Shown: positions 51,909 to 60,337 of the stretch, one piece after another
Position numbering within the stretch: the first letter of the stretch is position 1
Layout: each line of letters opens with the position of its first letter
Source: Clostridium bornimense
GTDB lineage: Bacteria; Bacillota; Clostridia; Clostridiales; Clostridiaceae
Direction of reading: 5' to 3'
NCBI RefSeq assembly: GCF_000577895.1
Contig: NZ_HG917869.1
Span: forward strand, 496,001-560,000
Length of the DNA: 64,000 nt
Notes under the pieces: model-generated
Told to the model about the DNA's origin: nothing
The model's database searches: none
Seen by the model: only the letters and a program-made list of their open reading frames with translations
Translations under genes and position numbers: made by a program

Positions 51909-51928
51909 ATTATCTCCATATATATTGA

Positions 51929-52336
51929 TTATAAGTTATTATTTTTTATTCTTTCTACTAATTCTTTAACCTTATACTCTATCATTTTTGCTGCATCTAT
52001 AAAAGCCTTATCTTCTTTTCCTGTTGGATCCTCAAGCCCCCAATCTTCAATATGACTTGCTGGTAAAGATGGACATACAACATTGCATCCCATTTTTATA
52101 ACTATATCTACATCTGGAATATCACTTAACAACTTTGATTTTTGAGTTTCATTCATATCAATATTATATAGTTCCTTAATTATTCTTACTGCATCTTGAT
52201 TTATTTGTGGTTTTGTTTCTGTTCCCGCAGAGTAACTTTCAAAAACATCTCCACCATATAATTTCCCTAGTGCTTCAGCCATTTGCGATCTACAAGAATT
52301 ATGCACACATATAAATGCTACCTTTGGTTTTTTCAT
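51929..52336 (-). CDS. arsC: Arsenate reductase, low-molecular-weight phosphatase type
   Basis: A 135-residue protein with the phosphatase P-loop CVHNSCRSQ (residues 9-17), the redox-cysteine segment MGCNVVCPSLP (about 82-91) and the catalytic Asp in WGLEDPTGK. It reduces arsenate to arsenite, using thioredoxin. ATG 52336 is chosen because earlier starts would overlap arsR deeply. The spacing between the second and third cysteine is shorter than in S. aureus ArsC, which is common in clostridia. It follows arsR by 4 bases. Confidence 0.88.
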   Translation of the reverse strand: MKKPKVAFICVHNSCRSQMAEALGKLYGGDVFESYSAGTETKPQINQDAVRIIKELYNIDMNETQKSKLLSDIPDVDIVIKMGCNVVCPSLPASHIEDWGLEDPTGKEDKAFIDAAKMIEYKVKELVERIKNNNL

Positions 52337-52340
52337 AACC

Positions 52341-52655
52341 TTATTTCTCTCCTTTTTCATTACAGATACAGTTATCTGTTTCATTTAGTATATTAGTTAG
52401 AAATGATATTAATTTATCAGAATTATTTTTATTTAACTTATAGTGATTCCATATACCTTCTCTTCTACATTCAACCAAACCACAATCCATTAAAACCTTC
52501 ATATGATGAGATAAAGTGGGCTGAGTAAAGTTAAAACTCTCTAATATTTTACATGCACATTTTTCACCACAAGACAATATGTCAAGTATCTTAAGTCTAT
52601 TAGCATCACTTAATGCCTTTAATATTTTTGAATTTTGGTCATATATACTTTCCAT
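52341..52655 (-). CDS. arsR: ArsR-family regulator
   Basis: A 104-residue winged-helix repressor. ATG 52655 has GAGGGAGAG upstream. The metal site is in the alpha-3 helix region (CGEKCACKILESF, equivalent to ELCVCDL), and the recognition helix is TQPTLSHHMKVLMDCGLVEC. Binding of arsenite would release it from the long inverted repeat at 52671-52717, which lies directly before the gene. It heads the arsR-arsC-MATE operon. Confidence 0.9.
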   Translation of the reverse strand: MESIYDQNSKILKALSDANRLKILDILSCGEKCACKILESFNFTQPTLSHHMKVLMDCGLVECRREGIWNHYKLNKNNSDKLISFLTNILNETDNCICNEKGEK

Positions 52656-52670
52656 AAATCTCTCCCTCAT

Positions 52671-52717
52671 ATATATAGATATTCATCTATATATAATATA
52701 GATGAATATCTATATAT
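52671..52717. promoter_or_regulatory. ArsR operator: 22-bp-arm perfect inverted repeat
   Basis: Left arm 52671-52692 and right arm 52696-52717 are perfect complements with a 3-base centre; the core is AGATATTCATCTATA / TATAGATGAATATCT. Two or more ArsR dimers could bind. No other site of this kind was seen. Confidence 0.75.
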
Positions 52718-52851
52718 AGTCAACAACTAATATTATAATAGTCTTAAATAAGCATTGTAATATTTGTTAATTTTAACTTAAAATGATATCATGTAATCAA
52801 AAGTATATGAAATTTAAGAAAATTAAATCTTACATATAGGAAGTGTTAAAT

Positions 52852-53352
52852 ATGAATTGTACAATTGAAAAAATGAAAAAAGAACATTGGGAAAGTGTAG
52901 CTAAAATTTATAAAGAAGGAATTTTAACTAATAAAGCAACATTCCAAAATTCCATTCCTTCTTGGACAGAATGGGATAATAGCCATATAAAAGAATGTAG
53001 ATTAGTAGCCATATTAGATAATGAAATATTAGGTTGGACTGCTTTAAGTAAAGTTTCAAGTAGATGTGTATATTCTGGCGTAGCAGAAGTTAGTATTTAT
53101 ATTTCTGAAAAGTATAGAGGTCAAGGCATTGGTGAAAAATTATTAAATCAATTAATAATTGAATCAGAAAAACATGATTTTTGGACACTACAATCAGGTA
53201 TCATCGAAGAAAATGTCGCTAGCATAAATCTTCATAAAAAATGTGGTTTTAGAATACTTGGTACAAGAGAAAAAGTAGCCAAAATGTCCAACGGTATATG
53301 GCATAATGTTATCTTAATGGAGAGAAGAAGTACTACCGTCGGACTTGAATAA
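52852..53352 (+). CDS. GNAT acetyltransferase, phosphinothricin-acetyltransferase-like
   Basis: A 166-residue GNAT. MNCTIEKMKKEHWESVAKIY, NKATFQNSIPSWTEWD and the acetyl-CoA loop EKYRGQGIGEKLL (about 90-102) with SIYISEKYRG before it and LHKKCGFRILGTREKVAKM after match the phosphinothricin/methionine-sulfone acetyltransferase group. It would acetylate a small amine such as a Met analogue. ATG 52852 is preferred (AGGAAG 8 bases upstream). It is divergent from arsR. Confidence 0.87.
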   Translation: MNCTIEKMKKEHWESVAKIYKEGILTNKATFQNSIPSWTEWDNSHIKECRLVAILDNEILGWTALSKVSSRCVYSGVAEVSIYISEKYRGQGIGEKLLNQLIIESEKHDFWTLQSGIIEENVASINLHKKCGFRILGTREKVAKMSNGIWHNVILMERRSTTVGLE

Positions 53353-53422
53353 AAATTAATATTATGGATATAATCATAGATAAACTCCTTTAAAAAGAAC
53401 AATTATTTTTATCACATCACCA

Positions 53423-53457
53423 AAAAACCACTAACAAAAACTGTTAGTGGCTTTTTT
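53423..53457. terminator. Bidirectional terminator
   Basis: CCACTAACA / TGTTAGTGG with a short loop, flanked by A6 and T7, between the GNAT and AraC genes. Confidence 0.88.
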
Positions 53458-53460
53458 ATA

Positions 53461-54324
53461 TTATTTATTAGATTTTTTAATTGGTATCCATATTTCACTT
53501 AAATAATTGTCACTGCTCATATCACCATTAGAATACCATTCTATTTCTGGTCCTTCATCGTGCTCATAACCTGAAGTAGGGAGCCATTCTGTAAATATTC
53601 TCTTCCATACATTTTGTTGTGCTTCTGGCATTTTACCTCTACATTCAAACTTAACCCAAGTAAGTTCTGGTACATCTAACACTTCATACTTTTCTTCAAC
53701 ATCTTTATTACTATTAACAGCTATCATATAATCAAATTCGTCTTTTCCAAAATTATAACAAACTCCATACATTGCTTTATTACTATCATCACATAAACCC
53801 ATTAACTTATCACAAGTACCATCTTCACATGATTCATTCCAAAACTTAGGTATTTGTATAAAATTTTCTCCATTTTTTGTACTAATAGTTTTTTTCCTTC
53901 CTAGTAACCTAAATCCTTTTTCTTTCTCAATACGATAATTCATTTCTTCTACTCCTTTTATAGATATTTTGAAAGAGATTCTTGGGTAAGATTTTAAAGT
54001 AGCGCCTTCTTTTTTCCCTTCACTTGGTGTCACACCATGTAAATTAGTAAATGCTCTTGCAAAAGAGACCGGTGATTCATATCCATATTTAAGAGCAACA
54101 TCCAAAACTCTACTGCCTTCTTTCTGGAGCTCCAGTGCAGCCTTTGTCAACTTTCTACGCCTAATATATTCGCCTAATGATACATCTGCAATAAAAGAAA
54201 ACATTCTTTGAAAATTGTATGATGAACAACAAGCCTTCATTGCAACGACTTCATAGTCAATTTCTTTGTCCAAATTCTCTTCTATATAATCTAGCGCAGA
54301 ATTCATTTTATCAATCCACTCCAT
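53461..54324 (-). CDS. AraC-family regulator with GyrI-like effector domain
   Basis: A 287-residue protein. Residues 1-105 hold two helix-turn-helix motifs (VAMKACCSSYNFQRMFSFIA and VALKYGYESPVSFARAFTNL) of the AraC type. Residues 130-287 are a GyrI/Rob-type ligand-binding domain (MYGVCYNFGKDEFDYMIAVN, WKRIFTEWLPTSGYEHDEGP). Such proteins activate efflux or stress genes upon binding small hydrophobic or cationic molecules. No target operon is obvious; it could act elsewhere. Monocistronic. Confidence 0.9.
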   Translation of the reverse strand: MEWIDKMNSALDYIEENLDKEIDYEVVAMKACCSSYNFQRMFSFIADVSLGEYIRRRKLTKAALELQKEGSRVLDVALKYGYESPVSFARAFTNLHGVTPSEGKKEGATLKSYPRISFKISIKGVEEMNYRIEKEKGFRLLGRKKTISTKNGENFIQIPKFWNESCEDGTCDKLMGLCDDSNKAMYGVCYNFGKDEFDYMIAVNSNKDVEEKYEVLDVPELTWVKFECRGKMPEAQQNVWKRIFTEWLPTSGYEHDEGPEIEWYSNGDMSSDNYLSEIWIPIKKSNK

Positions 54325-54512
54325 ATTATCATCCCTTTCATACCTCTATTCTATAAGAATAAACTCTATACTTCGCAACTATTTATGCACAACATTAAAA
54401 ATAATAAATCCTACACTTCTCATCTTTATATGATAAATACATGTTTATTTGGATAATTATGTATGTTTTCTATATTGATTATACACCATAAATTTATGTA
54501 TTACTTTAATAA

Positions 54513-54545
54513 CAAAAAAGAATGATCCATAAGACCATTCTTTTA
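54513..54545. terminator. Terminator; rest of the 54325-54681 gap has no gene
   Basis: AAAAGAATG / CATTCTTTT around a loop, with flanking A and T runs. Nothing else was recognised in the 357-base gap. Confidence 0.7.
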
Positions 54546-54681
54546 TAAAAAGGAAAATGATTTGAAAAAAACTAACTATTATCATTAACTACAATTCTAA
54601 TATATCAATTTTCTGTGACATTTATATGACAACTATGAGAATTTAATATGAATCTTGTTCATAAGATAATACATCTAATAT

Positions 54682-56298
54682 TTATTCTATACCAAACTTA
54701 TTTTCTGGATTGAAACTATCAGAATACTTTTTTGAAATAATAAGCTTTTTATTTTGATCTAAGCCGGCATAAAAAACCTCTTTAATGCTATTTATACCTT
54801 TTCTTTTAAGTTCAGACTGTAACCATTTTTTATCTATACCAGCTATTTCAAGATTCTTATCTATTATTTTTCCATCAATTATAATATCATTTGTTAAAGA
54901 GAGACTCTTTACCTTTAAATCCATATCATATGGAGTTACTGGCTTTTTATTAGCTTTTATTAAAACTGACAATTGACCATTACTCTCCATAATTGCAAAT
55001 TGTACATCCTCTAAACTAAAAACATCCTTTTCTCTTAACTTCATCATAAGCTCATTTATCGTAATCCTAAGTCTTTTCATATTTTTATCAATAATACGTC
55101 CATTTTCTATTAATATCAAAGTCTTAGCATTTATTATTCTTCTAACTGTATAACTTTTTAAATTTAAATAACTAGTTGCTATAGTTAACAATGTAAAAAC
55201 TATTAATGCTATAACTCCTGAAAAGACTACATGATCTTTATTAATTATAATTTTAGCAATCATTGAACCTACAGAAATACCCATTATAAAATCAAAAAAA
55301 TTCATTTGTGAAATAATTTTAATACCAATTAATTTACTGAGAATCAGTGCTAAAAAATATATTAAAATACCTTTAATTATTGTGCTAAATAATATACTAC
55401 TATACATATAAAATTCTTCAGAAGATATAGATTTTAACCATTTATCACTAGGGTATAAAAATTTGTTATTATTAGATAATACAAATTTTTCATCTAAAGT
55501 ACCTTCTAAACATGTCACGAGAGAAGCATTTTGAACAAAAAAATTACAAAATTCTTCAATTAAAAGATTTGAAAGTACAGTATTTACGGTAGAAAAATCA
55601 ATTGACTTATTAGCACAAATATAAGATGGAAGGGCAAAGGCACCTTCTTTAGGATAATTTATGAATAAGTCCTTATTATTAGCTCTTTTAGCATAAACAC
55701 TAGGGGTTATAGCTATACAATCTTCTCCATTTTTAACTTCATTAAAAGCTTGTATAGGCATATTCAAGACTTTTGTTTTTTTCATTAGATTTAGCAAATC
55801 TTCTTTTCCGTATTTATCCCAAATCGACTTAATGATACATTTTGCCCCTGAGTTGTTGATTCCACCAATAGCCACATTTATGTCCTCTTTTAACAAAGAT
55901 TCTATAGAATTAATATTATTGTAATCCTCGTTATTATAAGAAAATACTAAAGGTATAATTAAAAAAGGAAGTAACCTTTTATCATAACATACAGGTGAAT
56001 TTTTTATGCTATCTTTAATTGGGAAATAATCAACTAAATTATATAAGTTATTGCTAAATTTATTGTAAATATTTTGGTTCTCAAATACCTCTAGATCAGT
56101 AGATACAATTATATCAGGTATAACTGCATCATCTCTTTCTAAATATTTGTTTAAGCTAGTCGGATAACCTATACCAAAATGAGTTATTTCAAGATTTATA
56201 TTATGATCTTTTAAAGATTCAACTAGGTTATCTAAATATTGCTTTTCATATTTATGTAGTATACATACATTACTCCAGTATAATTTTACTGTTTTCAT
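54682..56298 (-). CDS. Fusion of a cytoplasmic substrate-binding-like protein and a DUF421 (YetF-type) membrane protein
   Basis: A 538-residue protein in two parts. Residues 1-285 are like the extracellular-type solute-binding fold (MKTVKLYWSNVCILHKYEKQ; VIPDIIVSTDLEVFENQNIY; GINNSGAKCIIKSIWDKYG), but with no signal peptide. Residues about 295-538 are a complete DUF421/YetF protein: two to three helices, then RRIINAKTLILIENGRIIDK, NELMMKLREKDVFSLEDVQF, ESNGQLSVLIKANKKPVTPY. Each half is usually a separate protein. It overlaps the ABC ATPase gene by four bases and is the last gene of a three-gene operon. The binding half would then lie in the cytoplasm, next to the membrane. What it binds is unknown. 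Confidence 0.75.
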   Translation of the reverse strand: MKTVKLYWSNVCILHKYEKQYLDNLVESLKDHNINLEITHFGIGYPTSLNKYLERDDAVIPDIIVSTDLEVFENQNIYNKFSNNLYNLVDYFPIKDSIKNSPVCYDKRLLPFLIIPLVFSYNNEDYNNINSIESLLKEDINVAIGGINNSGAKCIIKSIWDKYGKEDLLNLMKKTKVLNMPIQAFNEVKNGEDCIAITPSVYAKRANNKDLFINYPKEGAFALPSYICANKSIDFSTVNTVLSNLLIEEFCNFFVQNASLVTCLEGTLDEKFVLSNNNKFLYPSDKWLKSISSEEFYMYSSILFSTIIKGILIYFLALILSKLIGIKIISQMNFFDFIMGISVGSMIAKIIINKDHVVFSGVIALIVFTLLTIATSYLNLKSYTVRRIINAKTLILIENGRIIDKNMKRLRITINELMMKLREKDVFSLEDVQFAIMESNGQLSVLIKANKKPVTPYDMDLKVKSLSLTNDIIIDGKIIDKNLEIAGIDKKWLQSELKRKGINSIKEVFYAGLDQNKKLIISKKYSDSFNPENKFGIE

Positions 56299-57041
56299 AT
56301 TAGGTATTCTCCTTCTCTTAGTAAACTTTGATAATTAAGTTGTAGTTGATACATTTCATTTAAATTATCAAGTAGATTTTCTTCTTCTTTACTACGTTCT
56401 ATGATTTTATATATAGATCCATTTTTCATAATTATTCTAGTATCTGCCATTAGCGCAGTATGTGAGTCATGAGTAACTATAAAAATCAATTTATCTTCTT
56501 TTAGCAAAGCATTTAAAGCTGCTATTTTATCTATACCTGCATTTTCTATTTCATCAATTAAAATAATTGGATTATCACAAATATGAGCAATATCAGCAAT
56601 CATAAGTGCCCTAGTTTGCCCTCCACTTAGAGAGTTTAAGTTTTGACTTAAACTTATAGGCTCTGCTGTTATTGTATTTGCTGTTTCTATTATTTTATTT
56701 ATATCTATGTGGGGAATTTTTCTACATTCCTTGTGTATATTTAAAAAGTCTTTTACTGAAGTATCTAATACAAATCTCATATTTTGACTTAAATGAGCTA
56801 CTAATTCAATTGATTTGCTATGCCTCTCCTCAATAGCAACTTCTTTGTTATCAATTAGTATCTTTCTATTACTTACAGAATCTCTATTTGTAAATTGTTC
56901 AATATCTTTTATTAAACGGCTTTTTCCTGAGCCTGTATTGCCGACTATTGAGTAAATATTACCTTTTTTGAAGGTTACAAAATCAAATTCTTCTTTATTT
57001 CCTAACTTATCTTTTCCAGAGAAAATTGTCAAAGTGTCCAT
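56295..57041 (-). CDS. Soluble ABC-type ATPase without permease
   Basis: A 248-residue ABC ATPase with Walker A GNTGSGKSR, signature SLSGGQTRALMI, Walker B IILIDEIENAGID and switch His VTHDSHTAL, so it should hydrolyse ATP. It is not followed or preceded by a standard permease gene, and the DUF421 half of the next protein is not an ABC permease. It looks more like the soluble ABC proteins that work on metal or cofactor assembly. It overlaps the GTPase gene by one base. Part of the three-gene unit 57742-54682. Confidence 0.8.
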   Translation of the reverse strand: MDTLTIFSGKDKLGNKEEFDFVTFKKGNIYSIVGNTGSGKSRLIKDIEQFTNRDSVSNRKILIDNKEVAIEERHSKSIELVAHLSQNMRFVLDTSVKDFLNIHKECRKIPHIDINKIIETANTITAEPISLSQNLNSLSGGQTRALMIADIAHICDNPIILIDEIENAGIDKIAALNALLKEDKLIFIVTHDSHTALMADTRIIMKNGSIYKIIERSKEEENLLDNLNEMYQLQLNYQSLLREGEYLI

Positions 57042-57742
57042 TAAATAACTCCTTTAAAATTAATTTTTGAAATAATACCTTGTTGGAAATCATCGCCTAT
57101 TCTACATTCACCAATACAATAAGAACAAATGCCACTAGGCATACTATGCCTAAGAAGATGATCTTCTTTTTTATTGATAGGATTTGATGAAAGTATGTAC
57201 TGAGATACTAATTCAACACCAAATCCAACTAAACCATCCACATAGAAAATTTTTGAATTAGGATTTAATTTTCGTATATTATAAGAGATTATTTCTCTTT
57301 CAGCTTGGGATACCATATCAATTTTGCTTAGAACAATAGCATCTGATTCAGTTAACATTGGCCCTAACTTACTTGGAGCTTTGCAACTAGATGTACAATC
57401 TACAACACAAATATGTAATGTTTGATTAGTAGCCGGAGAACATCTATTACAAAGTCCTGCAGTTTCAATAATTAAAATATCGCATTGATTACTTTTTGCC
57501 CAATTATTTAATTCAATCAAATTTGAAACTAAGAAATGATCAGGACATACATCTTTACTTAATCCAACCACATATGGAATTTTTAAATCTTTATAAATAA
57601 TATCATCATCGGTAGCTAGACAATCTATTTTGCAAACACCAGGTTTTAATCCTTTTGAAATTAAATGAGTAATAAGATATTTGCAAAGCGAAGTTTTTCC
57701 CACAGAGGATGCTCCTGATATTAAAACTGTTTTTACTAACAA
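57041..57742 (-). CDS. G3E-type GTPase, HypB/UreG/CobW-like
   Basis: A 233-residue P-loop GTPase with Walker A SGASSVGKTSL (9-19), switch region KIDCLATDDDIIY, ILIIETAGLCNRCSP (Walker B with E-T-A-G) and KIDM (LSKIDMVS, base recognition). This order is that of HypB, UreG and other nickel-insertion GTPases. The cysteine pair CNRC and the C-terminal CSYCIGECRIG could bind metal. It may charge a metalloenzyme cofactor. It starts the operon that also contains the soluble ABC ATPase and the fusion protein, divergent from the Crp-type gene. Confidence 0.8.
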   Translation of the reverse strand: MLVKTVLISGASSVGKTSLCKYLITHLISKGLKPGVCKIDCLATDDDIIYKDLKIPYVVGLSKDVCPDHFLVSNLIELNNWAKSNQCDILIIETAGLCNRCSPATNQTLHICVVDCTSSCKAPSKLGPMLTESDAIVLSKIDMVSQAEREIISYNIRKLNPNSKIFYVDGLVGFGVELVSQYILSSNPINKKEDHLLRHSMPSGICSYCIGECRIGDDFQQGIISKINFKGVI

Positions 57743-57858
57743 TAAAATTCCCTCCCGTATTTAATTAATAAAAAGATAATAGCATAATAAAAAAACTTAC
57801 TTAGTATCAAATGAGACTTTTTTTATTCAAATAATAATGATTTTTATTATCAATTGTG

Positions 57859-57887
57859 TTGAAATGAAAATTTTTGTATGCTATTCT
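57859..57887 (+). promoter_or_regulatory. Promoter of the Crp-type gene
   Basis: TTGAAA (57859-57864) and TATTCT (57882-57887) are 17 bases apart, 40 bases before the start codon. An imperfect AT-rich inverted repeat near 57835-57852 could be an operator. Confidence 0.45.
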
Positions 57888-57926
57888 TTTTAAAGATTAG
57901 TGATGGTGGTTGGAGGCGATAAGTTT

Positions 57927-58592
57927 ATGAATAAAAATGATTGCTACAAAATAGACTTTTTAGTACAAACAAAGCTCTTCAAAAAAGAATTAATAATAAA
58001 AGAAAAAATAATTGAAAAAAATTATAAGCAAGGTCAATTTATTAGTGATTATTTTGCAGGACAATTCTATATAGGTGTTATTGCATCTGGAAAAGTAGAT
58101 GTATTTTCTATCTCTAGTGATGGAAATGAAACTCAAATTTCAAACTTAAAAAAATACGATGTATTTGGGGTGTCAAATATATTTAGCGAGATATGTTTAG
58201 AGACAGTGTTGAAATGTAAATCTGATGTCAAAGTATATTTTTATCCAAAATCTGAATTTATAAAATTACTGGAAAAAGACAGTTATCTAAGTATACAGTA
58301 TTGTAAGTTCTGTAATAACAAGATACAGTTCCTACTAAAAAAAATAGAATTTTTAACTATACAATCAAGCAAAAACAAAATTATTGAGTTTTTATTAAAT
58401 AATGACCAAAATACTGGCAAAGTGGAATTAGATCATTCAAAAGAAGAGCTAACTAAAATATTAGGTGTTAGCAGAGCATCTCTTTTTAGAGAATTATCAA
58501 AATTTCAAAATGAAGGATATCTACGAATAGATGGAAAAAATATAGAGATTCTTCAAAAAGATAAGATTGAGAGCATTTTATATTATAGTTAA
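57927..58592 (+). CDS. Crp/Fnr-family regulator
   Basis: A 221-residue regulator starting at ATG 57927 (GGAGG 11 bases upstream). Residues 25-130 form a cyclic-nucleotide-binding-like barrel (DYFAGQFYIGVIASGKVDVF; ETQISNLKKYDVFGVSNIFS), then a long dimer helix and a winged helix with HSKEELTKILGVSRASLFRE. The barrel lacks the Arg-Ser cAMP signature and has cysteines (Cys in EICLETVLKCKS) that may sense redox or metal. It is followed at 28 bases by the ABC importer genes and is divergent to the GTPase operon; it probably controls both. Confidence 0.85.
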   Translation: MNKNDCYKIDFLVQTKLFKKELIIKEKIIEKNYKQGQFISDYFAGQFYIGVIASGKVDVFSISSDGNETQISNLKKYDVFGVSNIFSEICLETVLKCKSDVKVYFYPKSEFIKLLEKDSYLSIQYCKFCNNKIQFLLKKIEFLTIQSSKNKIIEFLLNNDQNTGKVELDHSKEELTKILGVSRASLFRELSKFQNEGYLRIDGKNIEILQKDKIESILYYS

Positions 58593-58620
58593 AATATATC
58601 AAATTTAAAGGAGAAAGAGT

Positions 58621-59598
58621 ATGAAAAGAAAAATATCACTACTAATGATTGCTACATTACTTATGGTTTCTATAGTTGGATGTGGTGCTAGTACAACTAA
58701 AAAAGAAGAAGTAACAACAAAAGTAGCAGCACTTAAAGGTCCTACAGCTATGGGTATGGTAAAAATGATTGATGATGAGGAAAGCAATACTGAAAATGAG
58801 TATGAGTTTACTATTGCAGGTTCACCAGATGAACTAACTCCAAAAATTGTTAATGGAGAGATTGATATTGCTGCGATACCATCAAACTTATCTTCTATAC
58901 TGTACAATAAAACAAATGGTGAAGTAGTTTCATTAGGTATAAACACATTAGGAGTATTATACATAGTTGAAAATGGGGAGAATATAAATTCAATCCAAGA
59001 TTTAAAAGGAAAAACATTATACGCAAGTGGAAAAGGAGCAACACCAGAATATGCCCTTAACTATATATTAAAAGCAAATGGAATAGATCCAGAAAAAGAT
59101 TTAACTATTGAATATAAATCAGAACACACAGAGTGTTTAGCTGCAATATCAGCAGAAGCAGGTGCTATAGCAATGTTACCTCAACCATTTGTGACAACAG
59201 CTATAACAAAAAATCCCCAAATAAGAATAGCATTAGATTTAAATGAAGAATGGGAAAAATCAACTAATGATAGTTCATTAGTTACAGGCGTTATAGTAGC
59301 AAGAAAAGAATTTGTTGAAAAATATCCTGAAAAAGTAAGTAACTTCTTAGAAGAATATGAAAAATCAGTGGAATTTACAAATACTAATATAGATAGTGCA
59401 GCTGAGCTAATTGAAGCTAATGATATAGTTACAGCAGAAGTTGCAAAAAAAGCAATACCATATTGTAACATAACATTTATAAGTGGTGAAGAAATGAAAG
59501 AAAAGCTTGAGGGGTATTTAAATACATTATTAGAGCAAAATCCTGAATCAATAGGAGGAGCGATGCCAAGTGAAGACTTCTATTATAGTAAAAAATAA
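58621..59598 (+). CDS. ABC-importer substrate-binding lipoprotein, SsuA/NMT1-like
   Basis: A 325-residue lipoprotein. Lipobox VSIVGC (Cys21) follows a signal peptide. The mature part fits the NMT1/SsuA-like fold: KGPTAMGMVKMIDDE, DELTPKIVNGEIDIAAIPSN, ESLKSEHTEC-like IEYKSEHTECLAAISAEAGA, VIVARKEFVEKYPEKVSNFL. These proteins bind sulfonates, thiamine precursors, nitrate or aromatic compounds, and the ligand is not clear here. It shares an operon with the permease and ATPase that follow. RBS AAAGGAG. Confidence 0.85.
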   Translation: MKRKISLLMIATLLMVSIVGCGASTTKKEEVTTKVAALKGPTAMGMVKMIDDEESNTENEYEFTIAGSPDELTPKIVNGEIDIAAIPSNLSSILYNKTNGEVVSLGINTLGVLYIVENGENINSIQDLKGKTLYASGKGATPEYALNYILKANGIDPEKDLTIEYKSEHTECLAAISAEAGAIAMLPQPFVTTAITKNPQIRIALDLNEEWEKSTNDSSLVTGVIVARKEFVEKYPEKVSNFLEEYEKSVEFTNTNIDSAAELIEANDIVTAEVAKKAIPYCNITFISGEEMKEKLEGYLNTLLEQNPESIGGAMPSEDFYYSKK

Positions 59599-60337
59599 TA
59601 ATAAAATATCTTTATGGGCAGTAGTGTTTTGGGTTTTAGTTTGGCAAATAGGTAGTGTGATAATTTCTCAGGAGATACTTTTAGTGTCTCCTATTTCAAC
59701 ATTTCAGAGATTAAGTGAACTAATTTTAGAAATAGATTTCTGGAAAGCTATTTTATTTTCATTCAGTAAAATTACTACAGGTTTTTTATTAGCACTTATA
59801 TTTGGTTCAATATTTGCAATTTTTTCATCCTATATAAAAAAATTTAACCAATTGATAGAGCCTTTAATATTAGTAATACAAGCTATACCAGTGGCATCAT
59901 TCATTATCTTAAGCTTAATATGGATACCAACAAAGAATCTTTCAATTTTTATCTCTTTTTTAATGGTGCTGCCTATTGTATATAGAAATATTTTAGATGG
60001 AATAAATAACATACCAAAAGAAATTAAAGAAATGGCAGATTTATTTAAGATTTCAAAAGCTAAAAGGATAAGATACATATATTTATCTCAAGTTGCACCA
60101 TATTTAAGATCAGCATGTAGTGTATCACTAGGTCTTTGTTGGAAGTCAGGAATCGCAGCAGAAGTAATAGGTTTGCCTAAAAATTCAATAGGAGAAAACT
60201 TATATCAAGCAAAAATATTTTTAGATACTAAAGATTTGTTTGCATGGACAATAGTAATTATTGTAATAAGTATCTTATTTCAAAGGATATTTTTAAGAAT
60301 TATTGATAGAATTTTAATAAAGATGGAGCGTATCTAA
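59570..60337 (+). CDS. ABC-importer permease, SsuC/TauC-like
   Basis: A 255-residue permease with five to six helices and the EAA loop EMADLFKISKAKRIRYIYLS (about 165-185) that docks the ATPase, followed by LRSACSVSLGLCWKSGIAAEVIGLP. It is close to nitrate/sulfonate/taurine-type permeases. It starts with GTG 59570, inside the end of the binding-protein gene (29-base overlap), with AGGAGG 12 bases upstream. Substrate follows the binding protein and is unknown. Confidence 0.85.
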   Translation: MKTSIIVKNNNKISLWAVVFWVLVWQIGSVIISQEILLVSPISTFQRLSELILEIDFWKAILFSFSKITTGFLLALIFGSIFAIFSSYIKKFNQLIEPLILVIQAIPVASFIILSLIWIPTKNLSIFISFLMVLPIVYRNILDGINNIPKEIKEMADLFKISKAKRIRYIYLSQVAPYLRSACSVSLGLCWKSGIAAEVIGLPKNSIGENLYQAKIFLDTKDLFAWTIVIIVISILFQRIFLRIIDRILIKMERI

